From Cristatella mucedo (taxonomy: Eukaryota > Bryozoa > Phylactolaemata > Cristatellidae): a stretch of DNA of 60,000 nucleotides. A program made the translations under genes and the position numbers. Shown here piece by piece: positions 10,787-21,170 of the stretch. The notes under the pieces are model-generated. The model searched no databases. It was given only the letters and a program-made list of their open reading frames with translations, and was not told the origin of the DNA. The stretch lies in assembly GCA_009760855.2 (NCBI GenBank), contig WPIO01000069.1, positions 369,001 through 429,000 of the forward strand, read 5' to 3'. How positions within the stretch are numbered: the stretch's first letter is position 1; each line of letters opens with the position of its first letter.

Positions 10787-11431
10787 GCCACCACAGCCAG
10801 CAGCTCCGACTCCAGCGCTCGCCCTAACCATGTGGAAGTGCCCCTACCCCGGAGCCTGTCGATCCGGGACTTCCTGCTTGCCATCCAGGCCGAGCACGGA
10901 GACACGGTGCAACGGGTGAAGATCACCCGGCAGCCCACAGCTGATGCTGGGGCCCTGATCATGCTCCGGTGCCACGCCCCAGAGCCTGCACAGGCTCTAG
11001 CGGCACACCTGGCCGCCCAATTCCCGGGCTGCAGATTCCTGGGTGACCGGCAACTGCTGGTCACAGTCGACAACGTCGACATCGACTCGACGGAGGACTC
11101 CATCTCCTCGACCCTCCGCCGGTTTGGCCAGGTGTTCAACATCGCAACGCCGCGCCTCTACGGCACCTACCCCTCTGACCGTAGAGAGGTTAAAATGATC
11201 GTGGACCGGCCGATCCCCCCAGTGCTGTCTATCGACGGCACAACCTGCCGTGTGCGCTACCCGGGCCAACCCCCGGCATGCACCAACTGTGGCTCGGCCG
11301 ACCACGAGTACCCGAGGTGCCCCGCCCACCGCTGCTGGTGGTGCAAAGCCCTGGGCCACATAAGCTCGGCCTGCACCGTCCCCCAGCGGTGTGCGAAGTG
11401 AGGCGGCTCGGGCCACTTTGCCCGCGACTGC
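10787..11431 (+). pseudogene. REL LINE ORF1: nucleic-acid-binding protein with three CCHC knuckles
   Basis: The frame is open from 10787, just after a TAG, to a TGA at 11399-11401. It has no ATG of its own, so the true start lies upstream. An alpha/beta-looking segment with SIRDFLLAIQAEHGD and YGTYPSDRREVKMIVDRP is followed by two perfect CX2CX4HX4C knuckles: CTNCGSADHEYPRC (11279-11320) and CWWCKALGHISSAC (11333-11374). A third knuckle at 11390-11431 has its second Cys codon replaced by TGA and is otherwise intact (CAK, stop, GGSGHFARDC). Such knuckles bind the element's RNA in retroelement ORF1/Gag-like proteins. The same protein is recognisable in decayed copies at 15865-16010 and 17085-17330. 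Confidence 0.85.
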
Positions 11432-11589
11432 ACCATCACAGCCTCAGCGGCGCAGCCTGTCGCCGCCTTACCACTCGCGGGCTTCCCCCGCTGCCTCGTC
11501 CGCAAGCCGCCGCCTCCTCGGCTCAAGGCCCGGCTCTTCCCGTGCCCCCCTCAAAGGGGCCCCTTACCGTCACACGCGAGGACCCCCCA

Positions 11590-12638
11590 CAGAGCTTGGT
11601 CCCCCTCCCGGCGGAGATCGCGCTCCCCGAGGGCTCCTGCGTGCAGTATCTGGGAGCCCTGAAGGGCTCGGGCAACCTCGGGCTGAGAGAGGGCAGGCCT
11701 GCGACTCCCTCACGAGGGACATCAACCTCCTCAAGGCCTGCCTCCTCGCCCCGTGGCAAAAGCTCGACGCCCTGCGGACGTTCCTGCTCCCGCGGCTCGA
11801 CTACCTATGCCGCGCACGCATGGTCACTCGGGCAGCTCTGAAGCCGGCCGACAATGCACTGGTCGACCTGTGCTGCGCCGTGTGCGGACTGCCGCGCTTT
11901 GCGTCGGCGCATTTCCTGTTCGCTCCGCGCGCCTCAGGCGGCCTCAGCTTTGTCCGCTTCTGGCGGAACGCCGCGATCCTGCGCGCGACCCAAGTGTGCA
12001 GGATGCTAAGCTCGCCGGACAGATCCGTGGCAGACGTCGCTCGCCACCGCCTCGACAAGGCCATCGCCTTAGTCGGCGGCACACCGGGCTCTGACGAGGA
12101 GCGCGTACGCTTCCTCAGCCCGGCGGTGGTAGGCCCTGGAAACAGGGTCGGTCCGGCTTTGCTCTGGGCCCAGGCACGAAAGTGCCTGATCAGCCTACGA
12201 GCCTGCCTCGACCTGACGGGTGACGTGACGACCGTGGCCGTCACTGACCTCAAAGCGCTGGAACACACCATCGTTCCGTGCTTCATGGTGTCCAAGCTCC
12301 GCGAGTTCGCTCGCCGAGCTGAGGGCAGAGCCTGGGCCGAACAGCCCCAACAAGGCAGGGTCAGTCGCTGCTTGGCGTCGGACCAGTTCGTGACCCACAG
12401 CCACTTTCTCTTTACCGGCGCAGGGCTGTCGTTCCGCGCGTGGCGCTTCGCCTTCCGAGCACGCCTAGACGTGCTCCCGGTTCGGGCGGCGATATCGCGC
12501 TCGCTTCCCGGGGCGCAAACCAGCTGCCGGGTGTGCGGCTACTCACACGCCACTGCTGACCTATGCTATACTGCTGACCTATGCTATACTGCTGACCTAT
12601 GCTATACGCGATCACAGCCTGCCACAACACCATCCTGA
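11590..12638 (+). pseudogene. REL LINE pol: RT domain-7/thumb region, RT core missing
   Basis: A motif resembling RT domain 7, EGSCVQYLGALKG, is seen at about 11630-11670. After a frame change it continues as DINLLKACLLAPWQKLDALR and TFLLPRLDYLCR, the thumb/linker signature of R2-group elements. The finger and palm motifs, including the catalytic Asp pair, are absent between the CCHC region and this point, so an internal deletion removed most of the RT. Downstream the frame reaches the C-terminal zinc-finger start CRVCGYSHATADLCYT, which is disrupted by an 18-bp triplication and a frame change. Confidence 0.85.
12554..12607 (+). repeat. 18-bp triplication inside the retroelement zinc finger
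   Basis: Three exact head-to-tail copies of tgctgacctatgctatac (12554-12571, 12572-12589, 12590-12607) encode ADLCYT three times in frame. They fall between CRVCG and the HNTIL segment (read in another frame), where R2-group proteins have a CCHC finger. Confidence 0.95.
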
Positions 12639-12693
12639 GCCGTCTGATCGCCCCTCTTCCTGGGCGTCTGCAAGACCTCGTGTCTGTAGGGAG

Positions 12694-13097
12694 ATGCCAC
12701 CCCACCGCCGGCGGCGGCCACTGAAGCCAGACCTCATTATCGACAACGGCTCAGAGGCGGTCATCGTCGACGTCACGGTGCCCTTTGACAACGACGCCGA
12801 CGCGCTCTACGTCACGGCCCAGGCGAAAGTGGACAAATACGCTGGCATCGCCAACGCCCTGCTCTCTAGTGGCCACAGGTCGGTAGGCCGTTTGTGATCG
12901 GCTCACTCGGCTGCTGGTTCCCAGGAAATGAGGCCTGCCTCGGTGACCTCGGCATTCGGCGGAGCGATCGCGCGGCGCTGCGGCGGCATTGCGTGACGGA
13001 CGCCATCACCGGGTCCGAGACCGTGTGGACCCTGTTCCGAAGCCGAGAGTCACGGGTCGCACCCGCGGCTCCGGCCGGCCAGGGTACCCCGGCTTAA
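12694..13097 (+). pseudogene. REL LINE pol: restriction-like endonuclease domain
   Basis: The frame 12694-12896 carries LKPDLIIDNGSEAVIVDVTV followed by PFDNDADAL. This is the PD...D-V-T-V-P-F core of the C-terminal PD-(D/E)XK-like endonuclease of R2-group non-LTR elements, which nicks the target DNA. After a frameshift near 12885 it continues (12894-13097) as IGSLGCWFPGNEACLGDLGI and ends ESRVAPAAPAGQGTPA with a stop. The catalytic-looking residues are retained, but the reading frame is broken. The exact clade (R2, NeSL, R4 or Hero) is not decided. Confidence 0.88.
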
Positions 13098-15650
13098 AAT
13101 GTAAATATTTACCAGGTACTTAATAAATCTTTCAACCTGGCACAGGGGCGACCGAGATCATGACGGCGGTGCCTCCAGGACGAGGCCTGACCATTGCACA
13201 TCGGTCGGGCTGACGCCTGCGATTGCCCCAAATAGGGGCAACTCGGGTGCATAATTTATGCCTGTGGGGGTCTGCGTTCGCACTAACCCCTGAATCTGTA
13301 AATGAAAATAAACTATGCACACGAACTGTGCCTACGAAGGAGTGTGTGGTAGTCTTGATAGTTTGTGTCGGTGGCAACATGGTGGCGGTGCGAGTAGATG
13401 CATTGCAAAGGTCGTTTTGGACGGGTAGCTATGAGAGTGGCTGCAAGTGCTGGCGATGGAGAAGTGTACATGGAAGGCGATGTGCAGCGTAGCGTTCGTT
13501 GCAAAGCAGAAACATGCTCGAGCGATGAATTGCAAAGGTTTGGCACAGGGCATTGGAGGCAGATGAGTTAAAATAGAGGCTCCTCTGGCATAGGTGCTTC
13601 GAGCGAAAGTCAACGTGCCTAGCAGGTCGCTCCACTAAGGTTCGGGCCTACGGCGCCGTGTATCACCGGTGCAGGCATGAAATAGTAACTGTGAAGCCTT
13701 TTGCTGCCTCCTCTCGGGTCACCCTTCTGGGGTCACTAGATGTGCTGTCCTGCAAAAACAGGCAGGCAGCCGAAGGTCAACTCTTATGCCCTGCGGTTAT
13801 GAACTATGAACCAGGCGGCTGAGTCTCAATTCAGAATTATGAGCTATGCTGCTTATTTGGAAAACATAAGATGGGCGTGTTAAGCTGCCACTTATGAATA
13901 CCATTTTCTATAAATATGTACGACAGTACACGTTGTGTCAGTAAAAACTGACTAGTATTATTGTATCGGCCGTTTATGGCAGGCTCAGGCTCCTTGCTAA
14001 GGCCTCTCTGACCTTGGCATCGCACAAAGCAAACTCTGCGATAGCTTTGCGTTTCGGTTGCCATTTCAGGCAGGGAGTCGCAGGTTGCTACTGAGTCTCC
14101 CCGGCCGGTCACAGTGCCTAGCCAAAAGTGTAATTACGAACAAAATAAATTTGTTTATCCTGGCATCGTCTCCATAACAAGACAGGATGAATGAAATCAG
14201 AAGATCCACAAGAATGTAGACTGGTTTACGCAAAAGCCCGTAAAAAAGCTTAAGTGTCAATTGAATAAGGTCGATGTAAACTCGGTGGCACCAACTCAGG
14301 CAGTGGTGGGAAGGAGAGATCAATCAATTGTATCGGTAGGATTTACACCCAAGAGTAGAGATTGATCAACAATTCAAGACAGAACAAATATATATGTGCT
14401 CACAAATGAACCTTGTACCATAAATATTGGATAGGGTACATTTAAACTCCAGGGTCGGAAATTAACTTACAACCAACGTGTTTTAACAGAAACCAACTTT
14501 CTTTGCTGCAGCATTCAAATGATTAATATTCCAAATTAACGAAAAATACCAGAGAAACCGATATTCAAGGTACAAAATGCTATTCTCAGAGAAGTGTATG
14601 ACTGTATTACTCGTTGTCATGGAATAATGACTACGTTGCAAGTAGAACTGGAAGAACAACGTTACCCTGACAATTTAGGCCTGACAACAACTCGAGCACA
14701 GCATGGCCTGTGAAAACAAGCTATGTATGGCAAAATAAGGTAAAGGATGCAGCTTGTTAAGCTTTTGCAAATAAACTGTTGACCATTATTTATATCTCAA
14801 ACGTTATGAGATATACGAACTCGGCAGGCATTCTCAGGTTAGGTTAACAGTTTATGGTAACTACTTTTTGTAGCTTGAGGCCGTAGCCTGACTGACATTA
14901 AAATGTGGACATAGTACATGTTATAGGATTGTAATGTTAATTAACTTAATGAGCGACCGAATTAAGCAATGAGGGGGATACCCTGTGCCTAGGGGGCTTG
15001 CTTTCCCCTGTTTATTGTACAGGGCCTGCAGAAAAATTAATGTGTTAAAAAAGCCAAGACAAGAAGCCAAGACACGATGGACCAATTATGCCAGATATGG
15101 GGCATTGAGATGTAACAGAACAAAGAAAAAGATTACATATTGTAGTATGTTCAACATTTTAAGAAAGCAGTCCAATTTAGCTGTAGAGTCACAGCATCAA
15201 CTAATAATGGGAGTTTATTGATTTCGAAAACAGACGATAGTAGAACTTCCGAGAGACAATAAACCCATACTAGCAAATCTTCGAAAAACTACATCTGGGA
15301 AAACAGGCGGGTGTTCAAACGATAATATAATGTGAAACTGAACGAACTAGACTTCAGGCAGTACCTCTACAAAAACGAACAATTAACTGGAACCTAATTA
15401 CTAATACCGCAAACTGTTCAGACCAAAACAACTGAACCGAGAATTATAATTGCTGCCTAATTGGAACGTTAACGTGGAAGGGTGTGTGCCAAGTCTTCAC
15501 TGGACCAGACAGCTTGGTCAGCAGCAGTTCATCCATGCATTCAGCAGCAGAAACTGATTAGGAGTGGGACATAAACTAGACCTGCGGAGGGGGAGTCAAG
15601 CAGACCAGGGTTGGGTCTATCGATGTCACTCTGCACGTATAAATGATTAA
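13098..15650. other. Unassigned sequence; 3'UTR of the REL LINE at its start
   Basis: The first 100-200 bp after the endonuclease stop, with an AATAAA near 13122, are probably the element's 3'UTR, but its end and any target duplication were not found. The remainder has only short stop-bounded frames with no recognisable motif, on either strand. Confidence 0.4.
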
Positions 15651-15654
15651 AAGA

Positions 15655-15800
15655 GTTGAATGTGTATACGGTTTCAAATGTATTGAATTCCTCATTGATC
15701 AACTTGATGAGAAAAGGGAAAGCAGGAAAGGCAACCAGGCAGCAACCAGAGCGTCCGGTAGCACGGCCTCAACCAGAACAGCTTACTGCATCCTATATCG
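15655..15800 (+). repeat. Interspersed repeat, copy 2 (REL LINE 5' region)
   Basis: This aligns to 7478-7625: gtatacggtttcaaatgtattgaattcctcattgatcaacttga, then ggcaaccaggcagc, then cacggcctcaaccagaacagcttactgcatc. It lies immediately before an ORF1 knuckle relic, which supports its assignment to the 5' part of the same family. Confidence 0.6.
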
Positions 15801-15849
15801 AAGCCGACAAAGCAGTCTGATACAGCAATCACATTGCCGTCATATGAAC

Positions 15850-16015
15850 GTAACTGTACAGAGCACCTGGCGACCACGTGTAGGTGCCACGTGCCTCACC
15901 CACGGCTGGTGGAGGTGCCACATCGGGCCATATATGCTCGGACTGCAACATCCCCCAGCCTCTCCTGCACAAGATTCAAATCGTCAGGTCACTTCCCCTT
16001 TCGCATGGGACGGCT
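15850..16015 (+). pseudogene. Decayed ORF1 CCHC-knuckle region of the REL LINE
   Basis: The nucleotide sequence aligns with 11290-11425 of the better copy: ggtggaggtgccacatcgggccatata against gtggtgcaaagccctgggccacataa, then gactgcaacatcccccag, then tcaggtcacttcccctt. One frame reads GHICSDCNIPQ, matching GHISSACTVPQ. Several indels destroy the reading frame. Confidence 0.7.
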
Positions 16016-16260
16016 TTACAGCTGTTAAAATACTCATATATTGGGCCGGCGACTAAGTTCCTACCGTTTTTTTTTTATAATTTTAACATAAAGCAAGTCA
16101 TTATTTTTTGAAAAATGTTTTAAATCGTTCGAAAGAGGATGTTTTCTTCTACCGGAACCTATGCTTTTTGTTCGAGTTAATTGTTTTCTTTATCTTCAGA
16201 TCATTAAAATGATGTCAAGCTGAGATAAATGAGCATTTTCGACATCTTTCTAATTTTAAT

Positions 16261-16560
16261 CAAGGTTCCAATGCTGCAAAAGCTGCAAGAGACATTTGCG
16301 CTGTTTATGGAGAGGGTGCCATAGCTGAAAGAAACGCTCGTGATTGGTATGCCATGTTCAAAAATGGAAATTTTGACCTCTAAGAGGCACTTCGTTCTGG
16401 TCGTCCAGTTGAGTTCGATGAAGAACGATTAAACCAACGTTTGCACGAAAATTCGCATGAAACGACAAGGGAACTGGCAGAGACAACATAATGCTCCCAC
16501 ATTGCTATAGACAAGCACCTTCACTCGGTGGGAAAGGTTCAGAAGTGTGGAGCATGGGTT
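16261..16560 (+). pseudogene. Mariner transposase relic (N-terminal DNA-binding part)
   Basis: In frame from 16261: SNAAKAARDICAVYGEGAIA, then WYAMFKNGNFDL, RSGRPVEFDEERL and TTRELAE, HLHSVGKVQKCGAWVLYAL. This is the paired helix-turn-helix region of mariner-family Tc1/mariner transposases, including the GRP hook-like motif between the two helix-turn-helix units. TAA stops at 16381-16383 and 16489-16491 interrupt it. The catalytic DD(D/E) region was not recognised downstream, so the copy is truncated as well as dead. Terminal inverted repeats were not found. Confidence 0.88.
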
Positions 16561-17084
16561 CTGTATGCATTGTTTAGCTCCGATAAGCTGGCTACTGCAA
16601 TACGAAAACTCGAGAGGAATGATACATCTTGGAGAAGGAGTAGCCGTGTGTCTTCGCCGACGAAGGAGCGGTGAAGATTGTCGTCACATGATCAGGCAAA
16701 GTAACCATCAGAAATGCACAAAACTTCCGGGGGCGCTATGTCTGCGCAATAGTATGCGCAAAGTCTATAAGGCCACTGGGGAAGATAAAAAACACTTAAA
16801 GACATGCATGTTTCGCGAACATGATAAAATGCTGCCCGAGTTCCATACACAAGGTGAACCTGTTTCAGACGCTTTCGAGGCTTCGATGCACGAACCTGGA
16901 TTATGCGACACCCCCTGTTACATTTTCCAGCTTCACACAAACCAGGTGCCCCTGCACCGAGAAGTGGCTGCAGTGATTTCTTACATTCAACACACAGCAC
17001 GGGGCAACTGACCAACATGCCAAGATCCCGAGACAGCCTATGGCTGCTGCTTGGGTGATATGTTATTCACCACTTCCACATCCC

Positions 17085-17330
17085 TTAACAGGCTCTGACC
17101 CTGGCATCCCAGCTGGCCAGTGAACGGTTCACCAGCTGCAAATACCTTGGCAACCCCCAGGTGACTATCCTTGCTGACATCCGGGACACGACCAAGGAAG
17201 CTATCACTTCCGAACTGAGCTCGGTTCGGCCAGGCCTTCCTCATTGTGATCCCTCACTTGTACGACCTACTTCCATCTGACCGAAGGGAGGCGAAGATGG
17301 TAGTGAACCGGCCTTCCCTCCTGCCCCGTC
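17085..17330 (+). pseudogene. Decayed ORF1 segment of the REL LINE
   Basis: Translation gives LASQLASERFTSCKYLGNPQ, VTILADIRDTTKEAITSELS and, after a frame change, LYDLLPSDRREAKMVVNRP. These match AAHLAAQFPGCRFLGDRQLL, VTVDNVDIDSTEDSISSTLR and LYGTYPSDRREVKMIVDRP of the 10.8-11.4 kb copy. The downstream knuckles are not recognisable here. Together with 15850-16015, this shows an older copy broken up by the mariner relic. Confidence 0.8.
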
Positions 17331-18119
17331 CTAGTGATCAACAGGCAGTCGCAGCATCGGTTCTCCTTCTCAGATACAAAACGTCATTGCTAGCCGGTGT
17401 ACTGGCCAGAGACCACCAGCCTCAGCACCCTCGTGGCAGATCCAAGCCCTTCTCAACCAGCCCGCTCTCTGAGGCCATGGGATACGACATGCGTGTCGCA
17501 CCTTCAGTACCTCTGTCAAGACGGCAGGAGCATCTAACTACTGCCACGTGGCCGGCAGTTTATGCTAGCAACTTGCCAGTATTTGAAACCATCCTACTAA
17601 TACTGGTTAAATTTTACTCAAAGAAGTTTAAAGATGATTTCGGGTTGAAATCGTTACCATTATGAAACTCGCTTGGCTTAGGCCCAATTGCAACAGCACA
17701 ACTGTGACCCTCCTAAGGCCAATGACCTGTCACTGACCTAGGAGAACTTATAATTGTGCTGAAGGTACAACAGCAATACACAGCCGTCTGCAAGTGCTTG
17801 GCCATAAATGGTCCAGCTGCACAAAAAGACAAAAACCGTAGTCTCTATAGTTGCTCAATCACAACCCGACTATTCACGGAACTGACTAGAGAAAGAGCCA
17901 TTTAGCTTTACTGTCGAGCACGAGCAATTGGCTGGTTAGGAAAAGCACAGTTGCTAAGTCATAAATCCGAGCACGGGCAGTGGCAGGGCACTACAGAGAG
18001 TCAATGCCTATATGGGCAAGCATTGGTAAGCAGCAGCCATCGAGTGCAGCATACAAAAGCAAATAGACACACATGAAACAAGTCAGGTGAACACCCAAAC
18101 CACTATAGGAGCTCAATAT
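17331..18119. other. Unassigned sequence
   Basis: No motif or repeat was recognised beyond the ORF1 relic. The frame to 17665 continues without homology to the better copy. Confidence 0.4.
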
Positions 18120-19015
18120 TGGCCAATATTAGGAATATTAATAAAAATACAGCATAGCACTCTCTGAGAGCTTGATTTATTTCTAGGCTATATACACATG
18201 CTGTAAAGAAAGCAACAAACATAACATGGTTAGTAGTAACCTTCACCTAGTCAACATTACTAAGCATACCCCTGACACACCACAAAGACCCAGCAAATGC
18301 TTCGAGCAAAGGGTGCATTTTAGCAACATTTTGAATGTTATTAAGTTAGTGGATGTCGTAACGTCAATCGGAAGTGAGCTCCGAGCAATGTGGGCATACG
18401 AATGTCATGCATGACCTCAAAAGGAGTTGAGGTTGCTTCGAGGCACAGGTAAAGGACTCAATTCCGAACATGCAGGCGATACCAAGCCTGGCCTGATTTG
18501 GACTTAATTTCTATAGGAAGGCTGGATCAAGAGAAAGATGAATCCTGAAAGCAAAACGATTTTTAAACCTTGAATTCGATGCACTGACCTACATCAGTGA
18601 GAAGCAGTGCAATGTAGCAACTGCAATGGTCGCAACAGCCAAGTGTAGCTGCAGAAACTTTCCCCAACTGTAAGCACCTGACTGCATATTCAGGTAGGCT
18701 TGCAAGCAGTAAGTTAGAAAGTCGAGACAGCATGCAGCAAATGCACGGATCAAACTAGATGTAGCATGTCGAATCAGACCCGAATTTTTAAATGCTACAT
18801 AGCAGAAAGTAGGCAGACTTGACTGTGCAGCTGATGTGGTCGTCTAGTGAAAGGTCACTAAGCAGGTCCCAAGCTAGACAATCACGCAAGCCCCACAGTA
18901 AAGACTGCCTACTTTCAAATAGGCAACATCCGGTAAATCTTAATATGCTTGCGCAAGAATACGGCATCCAAGTTGATCCATACACGTCTGACATCCAGTA
19001 GGGACGTCTAGTCAC
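18120..19015 (-). pseudogene. LINE-A copy, 5'-truncated, RT C-terminal part plus 3'UTR
   Basis: The minus strand encodes LLSDLSLDDHISCTVKSAYF and FLLCSI (about 18790-18870), a region typical of CR1/L2-like reverse transcriptases near domains 7-8. It continues through a degraded RT tail to a 3'UTR with tctctgagagcttga and an aataaaaat-type tail near 18140. Stops and frameshifts are frequent. Confidence 0.75.
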
Positions 19016-19079
19016 TACTTGCAGGTCCTCAGGCCATATTATTTAGACACAAATTGCACCAAGGCTAGACTGTTAAAAC

Positions 19080-19520
19080 AATACAATTGTCATATTCCAC
19101 CACGTTCCACATGACTACACTCGCACAGCCCATCAAAGTCGAGGTTTTGTTACTTGCATTTAAGTCTCTTTGTTGTTGTGCTTCAGCCTCCACATCAGAA
19201 CTACTTACCGATTAGGCTAGGCTTAAAGCGCAACACCATTTAAAAATAAATTGAAAACGCACTTATTTATCGCAGCATTTCATTGATTCCTGTGATTCGA
19301 CCTTTATGTGCTTATTTATCCACGACAATATTGTGCATGCTGCCAATAACCACACTTGCATGCTGAATCTATGCAGGTTACCCCTAACCATGCTATTGTT
19401 GTTTATTGGGCATGCTACCACTAACCATTCGATCGAATTTCCTTTGCAGCAAATGCAAAGCGCCTACAAAGAGAATACGTTCTCTGAGGGCGCTCTATCG
19501 TGTTATTATTGTTATAAGAA
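19080..19520 (+). pseudogene. LINE-A copy, C-terminal end and full 3'UTR
   Basis: Decayed RT tail (KVEVLLLAFKSL, then LKINxKRTYLSQHF) followed by the complete LINE-A 3'UTR. That includes tgcatgctgccaataaccac, accattcgatcgaattt, the stem-loop caaagcgcc...gggcgctctat and a ttattattg tail. It lies head to head with the minus-strand copy at 18120-19015. Confidence 0.8.
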
Positions 19521-21062
19521 TGTATTATTTTGTATTCAGTATAATCGAGCATGCATAAAAGTCAAGGTCAAATGGACCAATTCACATTTCAGGAATTAGA
19601 ATAAATCACTTGTACCTGGTAGCAGAAGGAGCTGATTGAGGTGCTAACTTCGCTGCTCAAGACGGTATCCACATGCTCCTTGAGAACGAAGAATTCCTGT
19701 TACACCGAATGTGTATTGCTGTCAATGCTACCTAAAATTTTAAAAAAAAACAAGTCGCCTTCATGCAACTAATCACACGTGCACATTGGATTAAATACTG
19801 CACTCAGCTGAAAAAAACACATCGCGGTATGATTGTTTAACCTTGAGCCATGGCACGTTCGATTTCGAAAAGGTGAGAACAACGTAGAAAGCCATGGATG
19901 TGACAAGTTAACAACACCCACTTTGAGCATATCAACATTTGCAGCTTTGGGGCTCAGTGACCATTGCAGGTTATTAGTAGCAGCAAAATCTTCTTAAAAA
20001 CTTACAGCTGACCAATTACCTTGCCTGCAGAAACTAAGCAAAACTAGTTAGGTTGCAGTTCCTAGCATTTATGCCGAACCGACCACGGTGGCATCAAAAG
20101 GCAAACGACTGCAAGTGATTACACCAATAAACTCATGTTCGTACCTATACATACATTATTCGCCAAAGCAAAGTTATTAAAGCAACTCAACAAAACTGTT
20201 GGAGCAAATGGTGGCAACTTCGTTTGCCCTAATAAGTTCTCTGTGTATACTAGTGAAAAAACGAAAGACAATGTATTTGATAAGGCAAACTTATAAATAA
20301 TGAATGAATACATTACTGTATGCAAGCATGTAATAAATTACTCCCAGAATATGAGCAGAATCTTTCAGTAAAAGCTACTATGGTCAGGGTAATTTTATTG
20401 GGTGGGGAGTATTGCTTCTAATATAACCTAAAAATAAGTCGCAAGAAGAATATATCCACGCGTTCCTGCTTAAGCTTCGATATAAAATGTTTTGTTTCCT
20501 ACGACATAACAGAGAATCGTTTTTAAAGCTTTGGCAATCCTATATTAAACCACCGCAGCTTTAAACATAGGCGGCGATACAGTTCGTCAAACATAACTGA
20601 TTCCGGCTAACTGGCGGTTAGTTTTGGTAACTTGAGCTACTGCACAATAAAAGCATGAGGGACGCATTCAGACCTCAAGGCACAAAATCACCTGACATTT
20701 TAAGCAGCTTACAAAACTTTCTTGGTTATCAACGTTTATGAAGCGTCTGTACTAAAACTAGAGGATGACAGCCTTGGGTGAGAGCCCTCCAAAAAGCATT
20801 CAAATGGAATAAATCAAAAACAAGCTGGCACATACGAAAGGGTCATTAGAACGACACAAGCTATGCCTGAGCTGACCAGGGTGGCCTAAATTAGATTGCC
20901 TTGAGGTTTCAAATTAAGTTCGATATCGGGTCGGTTATATGACGTGGGTAAGTAGAGTTATGGTGGCTCGAAAATTCCCAGTTACTGCATGCTTGGCTGG
21001 GCATTATATTTAGGCAAATTTGCATTGCCATGTTTGCATAATACATTGATTTAAAATGACTT
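19521..21062. other. Unassigned sequence
   Basis: AT-rich sequence without recognisable coding or repeat content. The minus-strand frame at 20119-20325 has no support. Confidence 0.4.
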
Positions 21063-21170
21063 AATAATAAAAATAATAATAGTACACTTGATAAAGCGCC
21101 CTCGGAGAAATAAAATCTTTTTCTGGGCGTTTTACATTTGTGAACCCTTAGCAAATACTTATCTGGTATC
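21063..21170 (-). repeat. LINE-A 3' end
   Basis: Tail (aataataaaaataataatag), then tacacttgataaagcgccctcggagaa and the gcgttttacatttg arm, in reverse orientation. The stem arms are AAAGCGCC and GGGCGTTTT with one change. Confidence 0.85.

Noticed and set aside
11399-11401. Alternative genetic code or selenocysteine (TGA read as Cys/Sec)
   Set aside because: TIM21 and the transglutaminase use normal codons and TAG stops, and the retroelement copy has other lesions; a simple nonsense mutation is enough.
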